64,000 nucleotides of DNA from Xylophilus sp. GW821-FHT01B05 (GTDB lineage: Bacteria > Pseudomonadota > Gammaproteobacteria > Burkholderiales > Burkholderiaceae_C): positions 4,960,001 to 5,024,000 of the forward strand of contig CP152408.1 in the NCBI GenBank assembly GCA_038961845.1. The letters are read 5' to 3'. Position numbers and translations under genes: made by a program. The notes beneath the pieces were generated by a model. The model had not been told where the DNA came from, ran no database searches, and saw only the letters and a list, made by a program, of their open reading frames with translations. Of the stretch, positions 16,905 through 24,022 are shown piece by piece (position 1 is the stretch's first letter; each line of letters starts with the position of its first letter).

Positions 16905-17300
16905 TCAGGCGACGAGGGTCATGCCCGCGTGCTTCGAGGCGCGGACATCGAAAGTCATCGTTTGAGAGCAGCCAGCACTGGATGCGGAACGCTCAATCAG
17001 GCAATCAGAGAAATCCGCCTTCCCTGCGCTATAGACCCGTAGGGCACGCATTACGACGTCGGCTCGCTCCACCACAAGTTGCTTGGTGCGAATGATGGAT
17101 TCAAGCGCTTGCGCGGCTTGCTCGCCGGCCAGTTCGTAGCTGGAAGTCAGGATCCAATACAACTCAACCACCGTGATGATGGTGATGAACCCGGGCTTGT
17201 CAGCATCGAGTGATTCAATCAGCTTGGTCGCCTTCGCAGACTGCTTAGGATCGTCCTGCATGATGTAGCGCACGAGGACATTCGTGTCGAGACCGATCAC
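16905..17300 (-). CDS. PIN-domain toxin (VapC family)
   Basis: A 131-residue PIN-domain ribonuclease, the toxin of a type II pair. Acidic residues are in place: Asp5 in MIGLDTNVLVRY, Glu in TVVELYW (near 45) and Asp in KADFSDCLIE (near 94-98). The tail MTFDVRASKHAGMTLV is typical of the family. The start overlaps the antitoxin stop by 4 bp. VapC toxins cut tRNA or rRNA when freed from antitoxin. Base composition here looks less GC-rich than the flanking catabolic genes, consistent with acquisition. Confidence 0.9.
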   Translation of the reverse strand: MIGLDTNVLVRYIMQDDPKQSAKATKLIESLDADKPGFITIITVVELYWILTSSYELAGEQAAQALESIIRTKQLVVERADVVMRALRVYSAGKADFSDCLIERSASSAGCSQTMTFDVRASKHAGMTLVA

Positions 17301-17539
17301 CGCGCTGCGGCTCCGCGCCGTGCGACGGCCGCGTTCATGGCCTCAATCGAAACGGTCTTCTTTGCAGGCCCGAACATGCCCTTCAGTTCAGCGACCTCCC
17401 GGGTGGCGGCCACGAACTCATACCGTCCAGGCCCGATCTGGACGAATTCAACGCGATCACCCGTATCCACCTTAAGGTCGTTACGGACATCGACGGGGAT
17501 TGTGATCTGGCCTTTGGAGCTGAGTGTGGCAGTCGCCAT
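17297..17539 (-). CDS. AbrB/MazE-type antitoxin (VapB partner)
   Basis: An 80-residue antitoxin with an N-terminal SpoVT/AbrB swapped-hairpin DNA-binding domain (TATLSSKGQITIPVDVRND, then GDRVEFVQIG) and a C-terminal toxin-binding tail. The ATG at 17539 is chosen because the fold starts there and an AAGGA ribosome-binding site precedes it; an upstream in-frame extension lacks family similarity. It is expected to repress its own promoter together with the PIN toxin that overlaps its 3' end. Confidence 0.88.
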   Translation of the reverse strand: MATATLSSKGQITIPVDVRNDLKVDTGDRVEFVQIGPGRYEFVAATREVAELKGMFGPAKKTVSIEAMNAAVARRGAAAR

Positions 17540-17768
17540 TGCAAATTCCTTTTTCCTTACTTTAGTGTAAGGCGTTTGGCGCGTCAACGGACACGAAGCA
17601 ACCCGCCATCAGGTTATCCGTTTGACGCTCGGTCGAGCTAACAGGCCCAAGCGGCGCGTCCGCTTGGGTCAGCGAACAGGGTTCACCGTCTTCGGCCAGG
17701 ACAGCCAGGGCCGTGCCATAGAGGGTGAGCAGCAGCGCGGTATCACGCAAGGGCGCACGGCTGTTTTC

Positions 17769-18167
17769 CTACTTGGTCCAGTTCTCGACTTGCAGGCCCT
17801 TCACGCGCCCGAAGTCCTTCACGTTGTTCGTGACCACGATGGCGCCCATGGCCCGTGCATGGGCCGCGATCATCAGATCAGCAGCGCCAAGCTGCGCGCC
17901 GCGCTTCTTGAGATCGGCGCGAATTTCGGCGTAATGTCTCGCTGCATCTTGAGGCCAGTCCAACACTGCCAGGTGCAAGGCCAAGCTGTCGAGCACAGCT
18001 TGGTTCTGTTTGCGCTTGGCGGCTGCAGAGGCCTGCACGCCATATGCCAGCTCGGCAAACGTTACTGCCGACATTACCTGTTGCTGAAGCGGCACCGACT
18101 GCACCTTTGCCGCCAGCGCCTCAGACCCACCTCGCATCAGGAAGATGCAGGTATCGGTATCGAGCAT
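17769..18167 (-). CDS. VapC-type PIN-domain toxin, second pair
   Basis: A 132-residue PIN-domain protein of the FitB/VapC branch. Conserved acids are in MLDTDTCIFLM (Asp3, Asp5), TFAELAYG (Glu near 37), GAADLMIAAHA (Asp near 95) and TNNVKDF (Asp near 114). The ATG at 18167 gives the canonical N-terminus. A TTG at 18185 that overlaps the antitoxin stop would add six residues and would couple translation. It forms a type II module with the VapB encoded immediately upstream on the same strand. Confidence 0.9.
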   Translation of the reverse strand: MLDTDTCIFLMRGGSEALAAKVQSVPLQQQVMSAVTFAELAYGVQASAAAKRKQNQAVLDSLALHLAVLDWPQDAARHYAEIRADLKKRGAQLGAADLMIAAHARAMGAIVVTNNVKDFGRVKGLQVENWTK

Positions 18168-18181
18168 GAAGAGTTGCGCCG

Positions 18182-18439
18182 TCAAAACGAGCGCTCCTGC
18201 ACCGGCAAACGGTCGCTTTCTGCCATGAAGTCGGATGAGGCCTTCATGCATGACGCAAAGAAACCAGACCAATCAGTCGGTCGCGGCGTCAAGACCACGC
18301 TTTCACCTTCTCGGCGGATGAACACCTCACGCACAGATTCGGGGAACCGATATTCGAGCGGCATAGTCACCGTCTGCGAACGGTTGTTCCATCCGACGCG
18401 GGCGGTCGGTCTTGGGATAGAGGTTTGACGTGATGCCAT
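18182..18439 (-). CDS. VapB-type antitoxin, second pair
   Basis: An 85-residue protein with an AbrB-like DNA-binding segment (RSQTVTMPLEYRFPE, then REVFIRREGESVVLTPRP) and an acidic, aromatic C-terminal stretch (DWSGFFASCM) that would wrap the toxin. The start is less certain: an ATG 36 bp upstream is in frame, but the family begins near the chosen one. The gene ends just before the VapC frame. Together they are a complete VapBC module. Confidence 0.85.
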   Translation of the reverse strand: MASRQTSIPRPTARVGWNNRSQTVTMPLEYRFPESVREVFIRREGESVVLTPRPTDWSGFFASCMKASSDFMAESDRLPVQERSF

Positions 18440-18483
18440 GTATCGCAGTATATGGCGGCCTATGCCATATGGCAAACCATATA

Positions 18484-18783
18484 TCAGACTACGCTTGCAA
18501 ACACCTCCTGCAGCGTCACCAGGGTCGCTGTCAAAGTCTTGGCCGACACCGCTCCAAGCTTCCTGGCCAGGCGCACCTTGTCGACCGCCCGGAGTTGGTC
18601 CAGCACGATCAGTCCCTTGGTGCCAGCGTGCGTTACCGGCACCCGAAACGGGGCCTCAAAGCCCTTCGGCGTCATCGGCGCCACGATCACCGTCCGAAGG
18701 TGGTCATTCAGCTCGGCCGGCGACGCCACCACGCACAGGCGGAACTTCTTGATCTCGCTCCCCACGTTAGCGTCAAGATTCAC
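18484..18783 (-). pseudogene. MazF/PemK-like toxin, 5' end apparently damaged
   Basis: The 99-codon frame opens with GTG and continues NLDANVGSEIKK, RLCVVASPAELND and VIVAPMTPK, matching MazF/PemK endoribonucleases from the first loop onward. The usual N-terminal strand (roughly KRGEIWLVNLD) is missing from the frame. Just upstream the DNA reads GGTGAATCTGGCTGGTGAATCTTGAC, which encodes GEIWLVNLD only if one A is restored after GGTGAA. A single-base deletion is therefore likely. No antitoxin gene is visible upstream. It is either a pseudogene or a shortened protein started at GTG. Confidence 0.6.
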
Positions 18784-18911
18784 CAGCCAGATTCACCCAG
18801 GCCCTGGCTCTCCAGCAGCGCCTTGCTGGCGTCACCGGCCGCCCGCACCAGATGGCCCTGCCCCGCCCCGCCCGATTGCACCCATCAATCAACAAGCAGG
18901 CGACACCCAAA

Positions 18912-18944
18912 GAAAAAGCCCCGGCGCTCTCACGCTCGGGGCTC
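18912..18944 (-). terminator. Orphan intrinsic terminator (minus strand)
   Basis: Read on the minus strand, AGCCCCGAGCG pairs with CGCCGGGGCT (one bulge) and is followed by TTTTTC. The nearest upstream minus-strand gene ends about 290 bp away, beyond a repeat, so the gene it once served may have been lost. Confidence 0.55.
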
Positions 18945-19099
18945 TCTCTGTCAGCGGCGGCCATTCACCTTGTCGCTGCCGTGGTTCGACTCACCAGATC
19001 AATGGCGGTTACGGCTGCGGCACAGTGCAGATCGGCAGCAAGGGCGTCGCACGCCGGCATTCGACATCACAGAAGCAGCGCAGGGAAGCCCGAAGGGCC

Positions 19100-19155
19100 C
19101 CTGACTCCGGTACGCCTTCTCTTTGCCTAGCAGGGCGAGTCCCGGCTCCTGCCGC
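19100..19155 (+). repeat. Repeat block G, degenerate copy preceding family A copy 2
   Basis: CCTGACTCCGG, CGCCTTCTCTTTGCCTA and GGGCGAGTCCCGGCTCC follow the same order as at 60788-60886, but most of the central stem-loop is missing. Confidence 0.6.
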
Positions 19156-19170
19156 CAGCAAGACACACCA

Positions 19171-19232
19171 ACTATCAAATAGATAGCTAATAGCCCAGGA
19201 AGCACCTGGACTAGAGGCATATTTCGCTAAAA
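19171..19232 (+). repeat. Dispersed intergenic repeat, family A, copy 2
   Basis: ACTATCAAATAGATAGCTAA is followed by an imperfect AGCCCAGG / CCTGGACT hairpin and GAGGCATATTTCG. It ends two bases before the stop codon of the minus-strand Bug gene. Confidence 0.8.
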
Positions 19233-19233
19233 C

Positions 19234-20217
19234 CTATTCAGCCCTGACATTCCCCGCCGCCAGCACCGGCTTCCACCGCGCAATCTCCCGCACGATCAGT
19301 TGCCCAAACACCTCCGGCTTGGCCGGCGTGGCCTCCGCGCCTTCGGCGGAGAAGCGCTCGGCCAGCGCGGGCGTGCCCAGCGCCTGGTTGATCTGCGCAT
19401 TGAGCTGCGCCACCACGGCCGCCGGCGTGCCGGCCGGGGCGACGACGCCGTACCACTGGTCGGCCTCGAAGCCTGGCCAGCCGCTTTCGGCCACGGTGGG
19501 CAGGTCGGGGAAGGCCTTCATGCGGTGCGGCGAGGACACGGCCAGCGCGCGCAGTTGCCCGGCCTTGACCGGCGGCATGACGGCGGGCGCGCCGGTGAAC
19601 ATGAGCTGGATCTGGCCGGCGATCAGGTCGGTCACGCCGGGTGCGGTGCCGCGGTAGGGCACGTGGGTGAGCGGCGCGCCGGTCTGCAGCCTGAAGTACT
19701 CCATGGCGATGTGGGCCGCGCTGCCGTTGCCGCCCGAGCCGTAGTTGAGGCCGCCGGGCGTGGCCCGGGCGTAGGCCACCAGTTCTTTCACCGTGCGTGC
19801 CGGCACCGAGGGGTGCACCGCCAGCACATTGGGCACGCGCGCCACCCAGGCCACGGGCGCAAAGCTGTGCACCGGGTCGTAGGGCAGGCGCGGGTAGAGC
19901 GAGGGGTTGACCGCCAGCGTGCCGATGTGGCCCATGAGCAGCGTGTAGCCGTCGGGCGTGGCCTTGGCGACCTTGTCGGCGCCGATGGAGCCGCCCGCGC
20001 CGGGCACGTTGTCGATGACGACTGGCTGGCCCCAGGCCTCGGTCAGCTTCTGGGCAATGGAGCGCGCCAGGATGTCGGTGGAGCCACCGGGCGTGAAGGG
20101 CACGACCAGGCGGATCGGCCGCGTGGGCCAGTCGCGCGGGGCCGCCGCCAGTGCCGAGCCCGCCAGCAAGCTGCCGGCCAAACCGAGATTGAAATGCCGC
20201 CGTGGAATACCGGCCAT
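19234..20217 (-). CDS. Bug-family periplasmic binding protein
   Basis: A 327-residue protein with a twin-Arg-containing signal peptide (PRRHFNLGLAGSLLAG, cleavage near residue 25). Bug landmarks are RPIRLVVPFTPGGSTD, VIDNVPGAGGS, AKATPDGYTLL and the central YGSGGNGSAAH loop that contacts the ligand carboxylate. It is on the same strand as the LysR gene upstream and 81 bp from it, so the two may be cotranscribed. It is the second Bug protein linked to the Lig genes and probably binds a related acid. Confidence 0.9.
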   Translation of the reverse strand: MAGIPRRHFNLGLAGSLLAGSALAAAPRDWPTRPIRLVVPFTPGGSTDILARSIAQKLTEAWGQPVVIDNVPGAGGSIGADKVAKATPDGYTLLMGHIGTLAVNPSLYPRLPYDPVHSFAPVAWVARVPNVLAVHPSVPARTVKELVAYARATPGGLNYGSGGNGSAAHIAMEYFRLQTGAPLTHVPYRGTAPGVTDLIAGQIQLMFTGAPAVMPPVKAGQLRALAVSSPHRMKAFPDLPTVAESGWPGFEADQWYGVVAPAGTPAAVVAQLNAQINQALGTPALAERFSAEGAEATPAKPEVFGQLIVREIARWKPVLAAGNVRAE

Positions 20218-20298
20218 GGTGTTGTCTCCGAAGTCGTACTTATCAGCCGACTATCGGGGCCAGCGGCCGGGCCCACAAGCCAGGCACGGCGCTAGCAG

Positions 20299-21228
20299 CT
20301 ATGCCGTTCTGGCAGAGGAGATATCCACGCCGCCGCCCAGCAGTTGCTGCGCCAGCTCGCGGATCAGTTCCAGCATGGCCTGCTGCGTCAGCGTGGCCGG
20401 GCGCTGCGAGCTCACCGCCAGCGCCAGCCGGCTGCGCAGGCGCGGCTTGATGATGGGGCGCGTGGCATAGGCCTGTGGCCGCGCGGCGGTGGACACCGCG
20501 TTCATCGACAGCACGGCGCTGCCGGCGCCGTCGGCCACCAGGTCGAGGATGGCGGCCACGCCGTCGATCTCGAGTGCGATCTGCGGGCGGCAGCCGATGT
20601 TGGCCAGCTCGGCCTCTACCTGCATGCGGATGGCGTTGGGCCGGGTCGGGATCACCAGCGGCTCTTCGGCCAGTTCGCGCAGCGACAGCGGCTGGCGCTC
20701 CAGCGGCGCGCCGTGTGCGGCACTGACCAGGAACAGGTCTTCCTCCAGCAGCACCACGCTGTCTACGTCGGACGAGGGCTGCGGGTTGTAGAGCAGCGCA
20801 ATGTCCAGGCGGCCGGTGAGCAGGGATTCCTGCATGGCGGTGGACAGGTTCTCGGTGATCGACAGCGTGGCCTCGGGCAGGCGCTGGCGGAAGGCGCGGG
20901 TCAGCGGCACCGTCAGCAGCTTGGCGATGCTGGGCGGCAGGCCCACTGCCACGCGGCCGGCCAGCGCGCCGCGCATGCGGCCCAGGTCTTCGCGCGCGCG
21001 CTCGACCTGGTGCAGGATGCCGCGGCCATGCTCCAACAGGCGCTTGCCGGCCTCGGTCACCACCACGCCGCGGCCGTTGCGGATCAGCAGGTTCTGCCGC
21101 AGCTCCACCTCCAGTTGCCGCACCTGGCGGCTGAGCGCCGGCTGGGCGATGTCGATGGCAATGGAAGCACGGGTGAAGCTGCCCAGCTCTGCCACGCGGA
21201 TGAAGTATTCGAGCTGTTTCAGGTCCAT
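20299..21228 (-). CDS. LysR-family transcriptional regulator (probable regulator of ligJK)
   Basis: A 309-residue LTTR with an N-terminal helix-turn-helix (MDLKQLEYFIRVAELGSFTR, ALSRQVRQLE) and an effector-binding domain from about residue 90. It is divergent from the ModA-like/ligJ/ligK operon across 98 bp. In Sphingobium the LysR protein LigR controls ligK and ligJ, so an equivalent role is likely from context; sequence alone does not prove orthology. Confidence 0.88.
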   Translation of the reverse strand: MDLKQLEYFIRVAELGSFTRASIAIDIAQPALSRQVRQLEVELRQNLLIRNGRGVVVTEAGKRLLEHGRGILHQVERAREDLGRMRGALAGRVAVGLPPSIAKLLTVPLTRAFRQRLPEATLSITENLSTAMQESLLTGRLDIALLYNPQPSSDVDSVVLLEEDLFLVSAAHGAPLERQPLSLRELAEEPLVIPTRPNAIRMQVEAELANIGCRPQIALEIDGVAAILDLVADGAGSAVLSMNAVSTAARPQAYATRPIIKPRLRSRLALAVSSQRPATLTQQAMLELIRELAQQLLGGGVDISSARTA

Positions 21229-21244
21229 AGCCGCAGTGTAGAAA

Positions 21245-21265
21245 CATAGCAGGCCGCCGGATATG
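21245..21265. promoter_or_regulatory. Candidate LysR site in the divergent lysR / modA-like spacer
   Basis: CATA and TATG form an inverted pair separated by 13 bases in the 98-bp divergent spacer. This is compatible with an LTTR box but short, so it is only a candidate. Confidence 0.25.
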
Positions 21266-21326
21266 CGAATTTGCTCTAGCTGCTAGTCAAAGGCGCGCCT
21301 GTTGCCCTGCGGGCCGCTTTTGCACA

Positions 21327-22088
21327 ATGGACGCGATGGAGACAAACATACCCGCCGTAGCTGGCACCAGGCTGCGCTGCATTTCGTCCATGGCGACCCG
21401 GCTGCTGCTGGTGGCGCTGGCGCGGCAATTCCACGCCGCCTCGGGAGTCGAGGTGGAACTGGTATCCATCGGCGGCGTGGACGCGGCCAAGCGCGTTGCC
21501 GCTGGCGAGCCCTTTGACGTGGTCGTGCTGGCATCGGATGCGCTGGCGCAGTTGGCTCAAGCTGGCCATGTGCGCGCCGGCAGCGAGGCACCGATCGCCC
21601 TGTCTGACGTAGCAGCCGCCGTGGCGCAAGGCGCGCCGGTCCCGTCCATCGCCCGCCAGGCAGAACTGATCGCGGCACTGCGCGCGGCGCGCGCCATTGG
21701 CTACTCGACCGGTCCCAGCGGCAAGGCGCTGCTGGCGCTATGGCAGCAATGGGGCCTGCTGGAAGAACTGCAGCCGCGCCTGGTGCAGGCGCCGCCGGGC
21801 GTGCCGGTGGGCGAGCTGCTGGTGCAAGGCACGGCCACGCTGGGCTTCCAGCAGCGCAGCGAACTCATTCACCACGCCGGCATCAGCCTGCTCGGGCAGA
21901 TGCCGGCTGGTGCCGGGATCAGCACCATTTTTTCTGCCGGCATCTGCGCCGCAGCGCCGGCGCCAGAGCAGGCGGCGGCCTTCATCGCCTATCTGCAATC
22001 GCCTGCCGCCGTGCAAGCCCTCACCCCGCAAGGCATGGCGCCACCCGGCGCGCCAGCCCTCTCACCTGAAAGGCCCACCGCCCCATGA
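21327..22088 (+). CDS. ModA-like type 2 periplasmic-binding-fold protein without signal peptide
   Basis: A 253-residue protein with the substrate-binding fold of molybdate-binding ModA relatives: LRCISSMATRLLLVALARQF near residue 16, FDVVVLASDAL near 62, ARAIGYSTGPSGKALL near 117 and ATLGFQQRSEL near 172. No N-terminal hydrophobic leader exists at either in-frame ATG (21327 or 21336), so it should be cytoplasmic. The stop overlaps ligJ by 4 bp. No ABC permease is near. Binding or converting a LigJ-pathway intermediate, or a co-regulatory role, are possible; none is shown. Confidence 0.75.
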   Translation: MDAMETNIPAVAGTRLRCISSMATRLLLVALARQFHAASGVEVELVSIGGVDAAKRVAAGEPFDVVVLASDALAQLAQAGHVRAGSEAPIALSDVAAAVAQGAPVPSIARQAELIAALRAARAIGYSTGPSGKALLALWQQWGLLEELQPRLVQAPPGVPVGELLVQGTATLGFQQRSELIHHAGISLLGQMPAGAGISTIFSAGICAAAPAPEQAAAFIAYLQSPAAVQALTPQGMAPPGAPALSPERPTAP

Positions 22089-23113
22089 TCATCGACTGCC
22101 ACGGTCACTACACCACCGCGCCCAAGGCGCTTGAAGACTGGCGCAAGCGCCAGATCGACGCGCTGGGCAACCCCGCCGCCGGCCCCAAGGCGTCAGAGCT
22201 GAAGATCAGCGACGACGAGCTGCGCGAGAGCGTGCTGGGCGCGCAGATCCGCATCCAGCAAGAGCGCGGCACCGACCTGACCATCTTCTCGCCGCGCGCC
22301 AGCTTCATGGCCCACCACATCGGCGACGCGCAAACCAGCGCCACCTGGGCCGCCATCTGCAACGAGCAGGTGCACCGCGTGGCGCAGCTGTTCCCCGACA
22401 ACTTCATTGGCGGCTGCATGCTGCCGCAGTCGCCCGGCGTGCGGCCCGAGACCTGCATCGCAGAGCTGGAGCGCTGCGTGAACGAGTTCGGCTTTGTCGG
22501 CTGCAACCTGAACCCCGACCCGTCCGGCGGCCACTGGAAGGAGCCGCCACTGTCGGACCGCTGGTGGTACCCGCTGTACGAGAAGCTGGTGGAGCTGGAC
22601 GTGCCGGCCATGGTGCACGTCAGCACCAGCTGCAACGCCTGCTTTCACACCACCGGCGCGCACTACCTGAACGCGGACACCACCGCCTTCATGCAGTGCC
22701 TGACCTCCAACCTGTTCAAGGACTTCCCGACGCTGAAGTTCATCATTCCGCACGGCGGCGGCGCGGTGCCCTACCACTGGGGCCGCTTCCGTGGCCTGGC
22801 GCAGGACATGAAGCTGCCGCCGCTGAAGGAGCACCTGTTGAACAACATCTTCTTCGACACCTGCGTGTACCACCAGCCGGGCATAGACCTGCTGCTGAAG
22901 GTGATCCCCGAGGACAACATCCTGTTCGCCTCCGAAGTGGTGGGCGCGGTGCGCGGCATCGATCCGGAAACCGGCTACTACTTCGACGACACGCGCCGCT
23001 ATGTCGACGCCGTCCCGGCCCTGTCGGCAGAGGGCCGGCACAAGGTGTTCGAAGGCAATGCGCGCCGCGTATTCCCGCGCCTGGACCGCGCATTGAAAGC
23101 GAAGGGACTCTGA
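22085..23113 (+). CDS. ligJ: 4-oxalomesaconate hydratase (LigJ/PmdE type)
   Basis: A 342-residue amidohydrolase-family enzyme matching LigJ over its whole length: MIIDCHGHYTTAPKALE at the N-terminus (metal ligands His6 and His8), SPRASFMAHHIGD near 74, CNLNPDPSGGHW near 140, HVSTSCNACFHTTGAHYLNA near 178 and IPHGGGAVPYHWGRFRGLAQ near 221. It hydrates 4-oxalomesaconate to 4-carboxy-4-hydroxy-2-oxoadipate, the step after LigI. It is translationally coupled to the upstream ModA-like gene and followed by ligK after one base. Confidence 0.93.
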   Translation: MIIDCHGHYTTAPKALEDWRKRQIDALGNPAAGPKASELKISDDELRESVLGAQIRIQQERGTDLTIFSPRASFMAHHIGDAQTSATWAAICNEQVHRVAQLFPDNFIGGCMLPQSPGVRPETCIAELERCVNEFGFVGCNLNPDPSGGHWKEPPLSDRWWYPLYEKLVELDVPAMVHVSTSCNACFHTTGAHYLNADTTAFMQCLTSNLFKDFPTLKFIIPHGGGAVPYHWGRFRGLAQDMKLPPLKEHLLNNIFFDTCVYHQPGIDLLLKVIPEDNILFASEVVGAVRGIDPETGYYFDDTRRYVDAVPALSAEGRHKVFEGNARRVFPRLDRALKAKGL

Positions 23114-23114
23114 T

Positions 23115-23813
23115 ATGGCCGCCTTGCACAACCTCGGCACCGTCGTGCGCCAACCGCCGCGCGCCGATGCCGCCGCCGTGGCCGAACTCGCCAAGTACGG
23201 CGTGGCCACCATCCACGAAGCCATGGGCCGCACCGGTCTGGCGCGGCCGGTGCTGCGGCCGGCCTGGGCCGGCGCGCACCTGTGCGGCACGGCGGTGACT
23301 GTGCTGGCCCAGCCCGGCGACAACTGGATGCTGCACGTGGCCGTAGAGCAGGTGCGCGAGGGCGACGTCGTCGTCGTTGCCTGCACCGCCGAGAGCACCG
23401 ACGGCATGTTCGGCGAGCTGCTGGCCACCTCGCTGCGCTCGCGCGGCGCGGTCGGCCTGGTGACCGAAGCCGGCATTCGTGACGTGAAAGAGCTGACCGC
23501 CATGGGCTTCCCGGCCTTTGCCCGCGCCTTCTCGGCACGCGGCACGGTCAAGGCCACGCTGGGCTCGGTCAACGTGCCCATTGTCTGCGCCGGCGCCCTG
23601 GTGCACCCGGGCGACGTGGTCGCGGCCGACGATGACGGCGTGGTGGTCGTGCCCCGCGCCCTCGCCGCCGAAGTCGCCGCCGCCTGCGCCGCGCGCGAAG
23701 CCAAGGAAGCCGGCAACCGCGCCCGCTTCCTCAAGGGCGAACTGGGCCTGGACATCTACGGCATGCGCGACACCCTGGCCAAGGCCGGGCTGCGCTACGT
23801 GGACCCGGAATAA
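23115..23813 (+). CDS. ligK: 4-carboxy-4-hydroxy-2-oxoadipate aldolase (LigK/PmdF type)
   Basis: A 232-residue RraA-fold class II aldolase. Motifs are KYGVATIHEAMGRTGL near residue 28, AQPGDNWMLHVA near 65, GLVTEAGIRDVKELTAMGFP near 115 (the RD pair binds substrate and metal in LigK/HMG aldolase) and VVAADDDGVVVVP near 170. It cleaves the LigJ product to pyruvate and oxaloacetate and usually also decarboxylates oxaloacetate. It is the last gene of the ModA-like/ligJ/ligK operon. Confidence 0.93.
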   Translation: MAALHNLGTVVRQPPRADAAAVAELAKYGVATIHEAMGRTGLARPVLRPAWAGAHLCGTAVTVLAQPGDNWMLHVAVEQVREGDVVVVACTAESTDGMFGELLATSLRSRGAVGLVTEAGIRDVKELTAMGFPAFARAFSARGTVKATLGSVNVPIVCAGALVHPGDVVAADDDGVVVVPRALAAEVAAACAAREAKEAGNRARFLKGELGLDIYGMRDTLAKAGLRYVDPE

Positions 23814-23830
23814 AGCGGGAAAATCAAAAT

Positions 23831-23925
23831 ACATAGCGGCATGCCGGCGTGTCACCTGCATTTCAGCCATAAACAATGCTGAAACGCAGGCAGAACAACG
23901 GCATCCAGCTATTTATTTAATAGCT
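23831..23925. repeat. Palindromic intergenic repeat, family B, copy 1
   Basis: ATAGCGGCATGCCGG opens the element. The core arms CACCTGCATTTCAGC / GCTGAAACGCAGG flank a short AT-rich loop, and GGCATCCAGCTATTTATTT closes it. A diverged copy with the same order of blocks lies at 40262-40361. Confidence 0.65.
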
Positions 23926-23977
23926 CCCCAAAACGCAGCACACCAAGGCGACAGCGCGCTTGGGGCAGATCACCCTA

Positions 23978-23994
23978 AAATCGATAATCGATTT
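23978..23994. promoter_or_regulatory. Palindromic candidate IclR operator upstream of the IclR gene
   Basis: AAATCGATAATCGATTT is a perfect palindrome apart from its single central base. It ends 28 bp before the chosen start of the IclR-family gene, where autoregulation would be expected. A related TATCG/CGATA site precedes the ABC transporter genes. Confidence 0.55.
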
Positions 23995-24022
23995 CATTGA
24001 TCCGCTTTAACGCCGCCCGCCC

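Larger units (their letters stand above)
18784..19233. other. Gene-free interval of decayed sequence and repeats
   Basis: This 450-bp stretch contains no convincing gene. It holds the sequence that would restore the MazF N-terminus (near 18784-18800), a short open stretch with coding-like codons but no start, an orphan minus-strand terminator (18912-18944), and a degenerate copy of the G+A composite repeat (19100-19232). It reads as debris at the edge of the toxin-antitoxin island. Confidence 0.6.

Noticed and set aside
17562..17768. Possible third small gene between the two VapBC modules
   Set aside because: Frames of about 60 codons exist but resemble no antitoxin or toxin and have no start signal. 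The stretch looks like a simple spacer.
11754..23813. Reading the Lig genes as a complete protocatechuate or gallate pathway
   Set aside because: No 4,5-dioxygenase, gallate dioxygenase, LigC or tautomerase gene is in the window, so only the three lower steps can be claimed.
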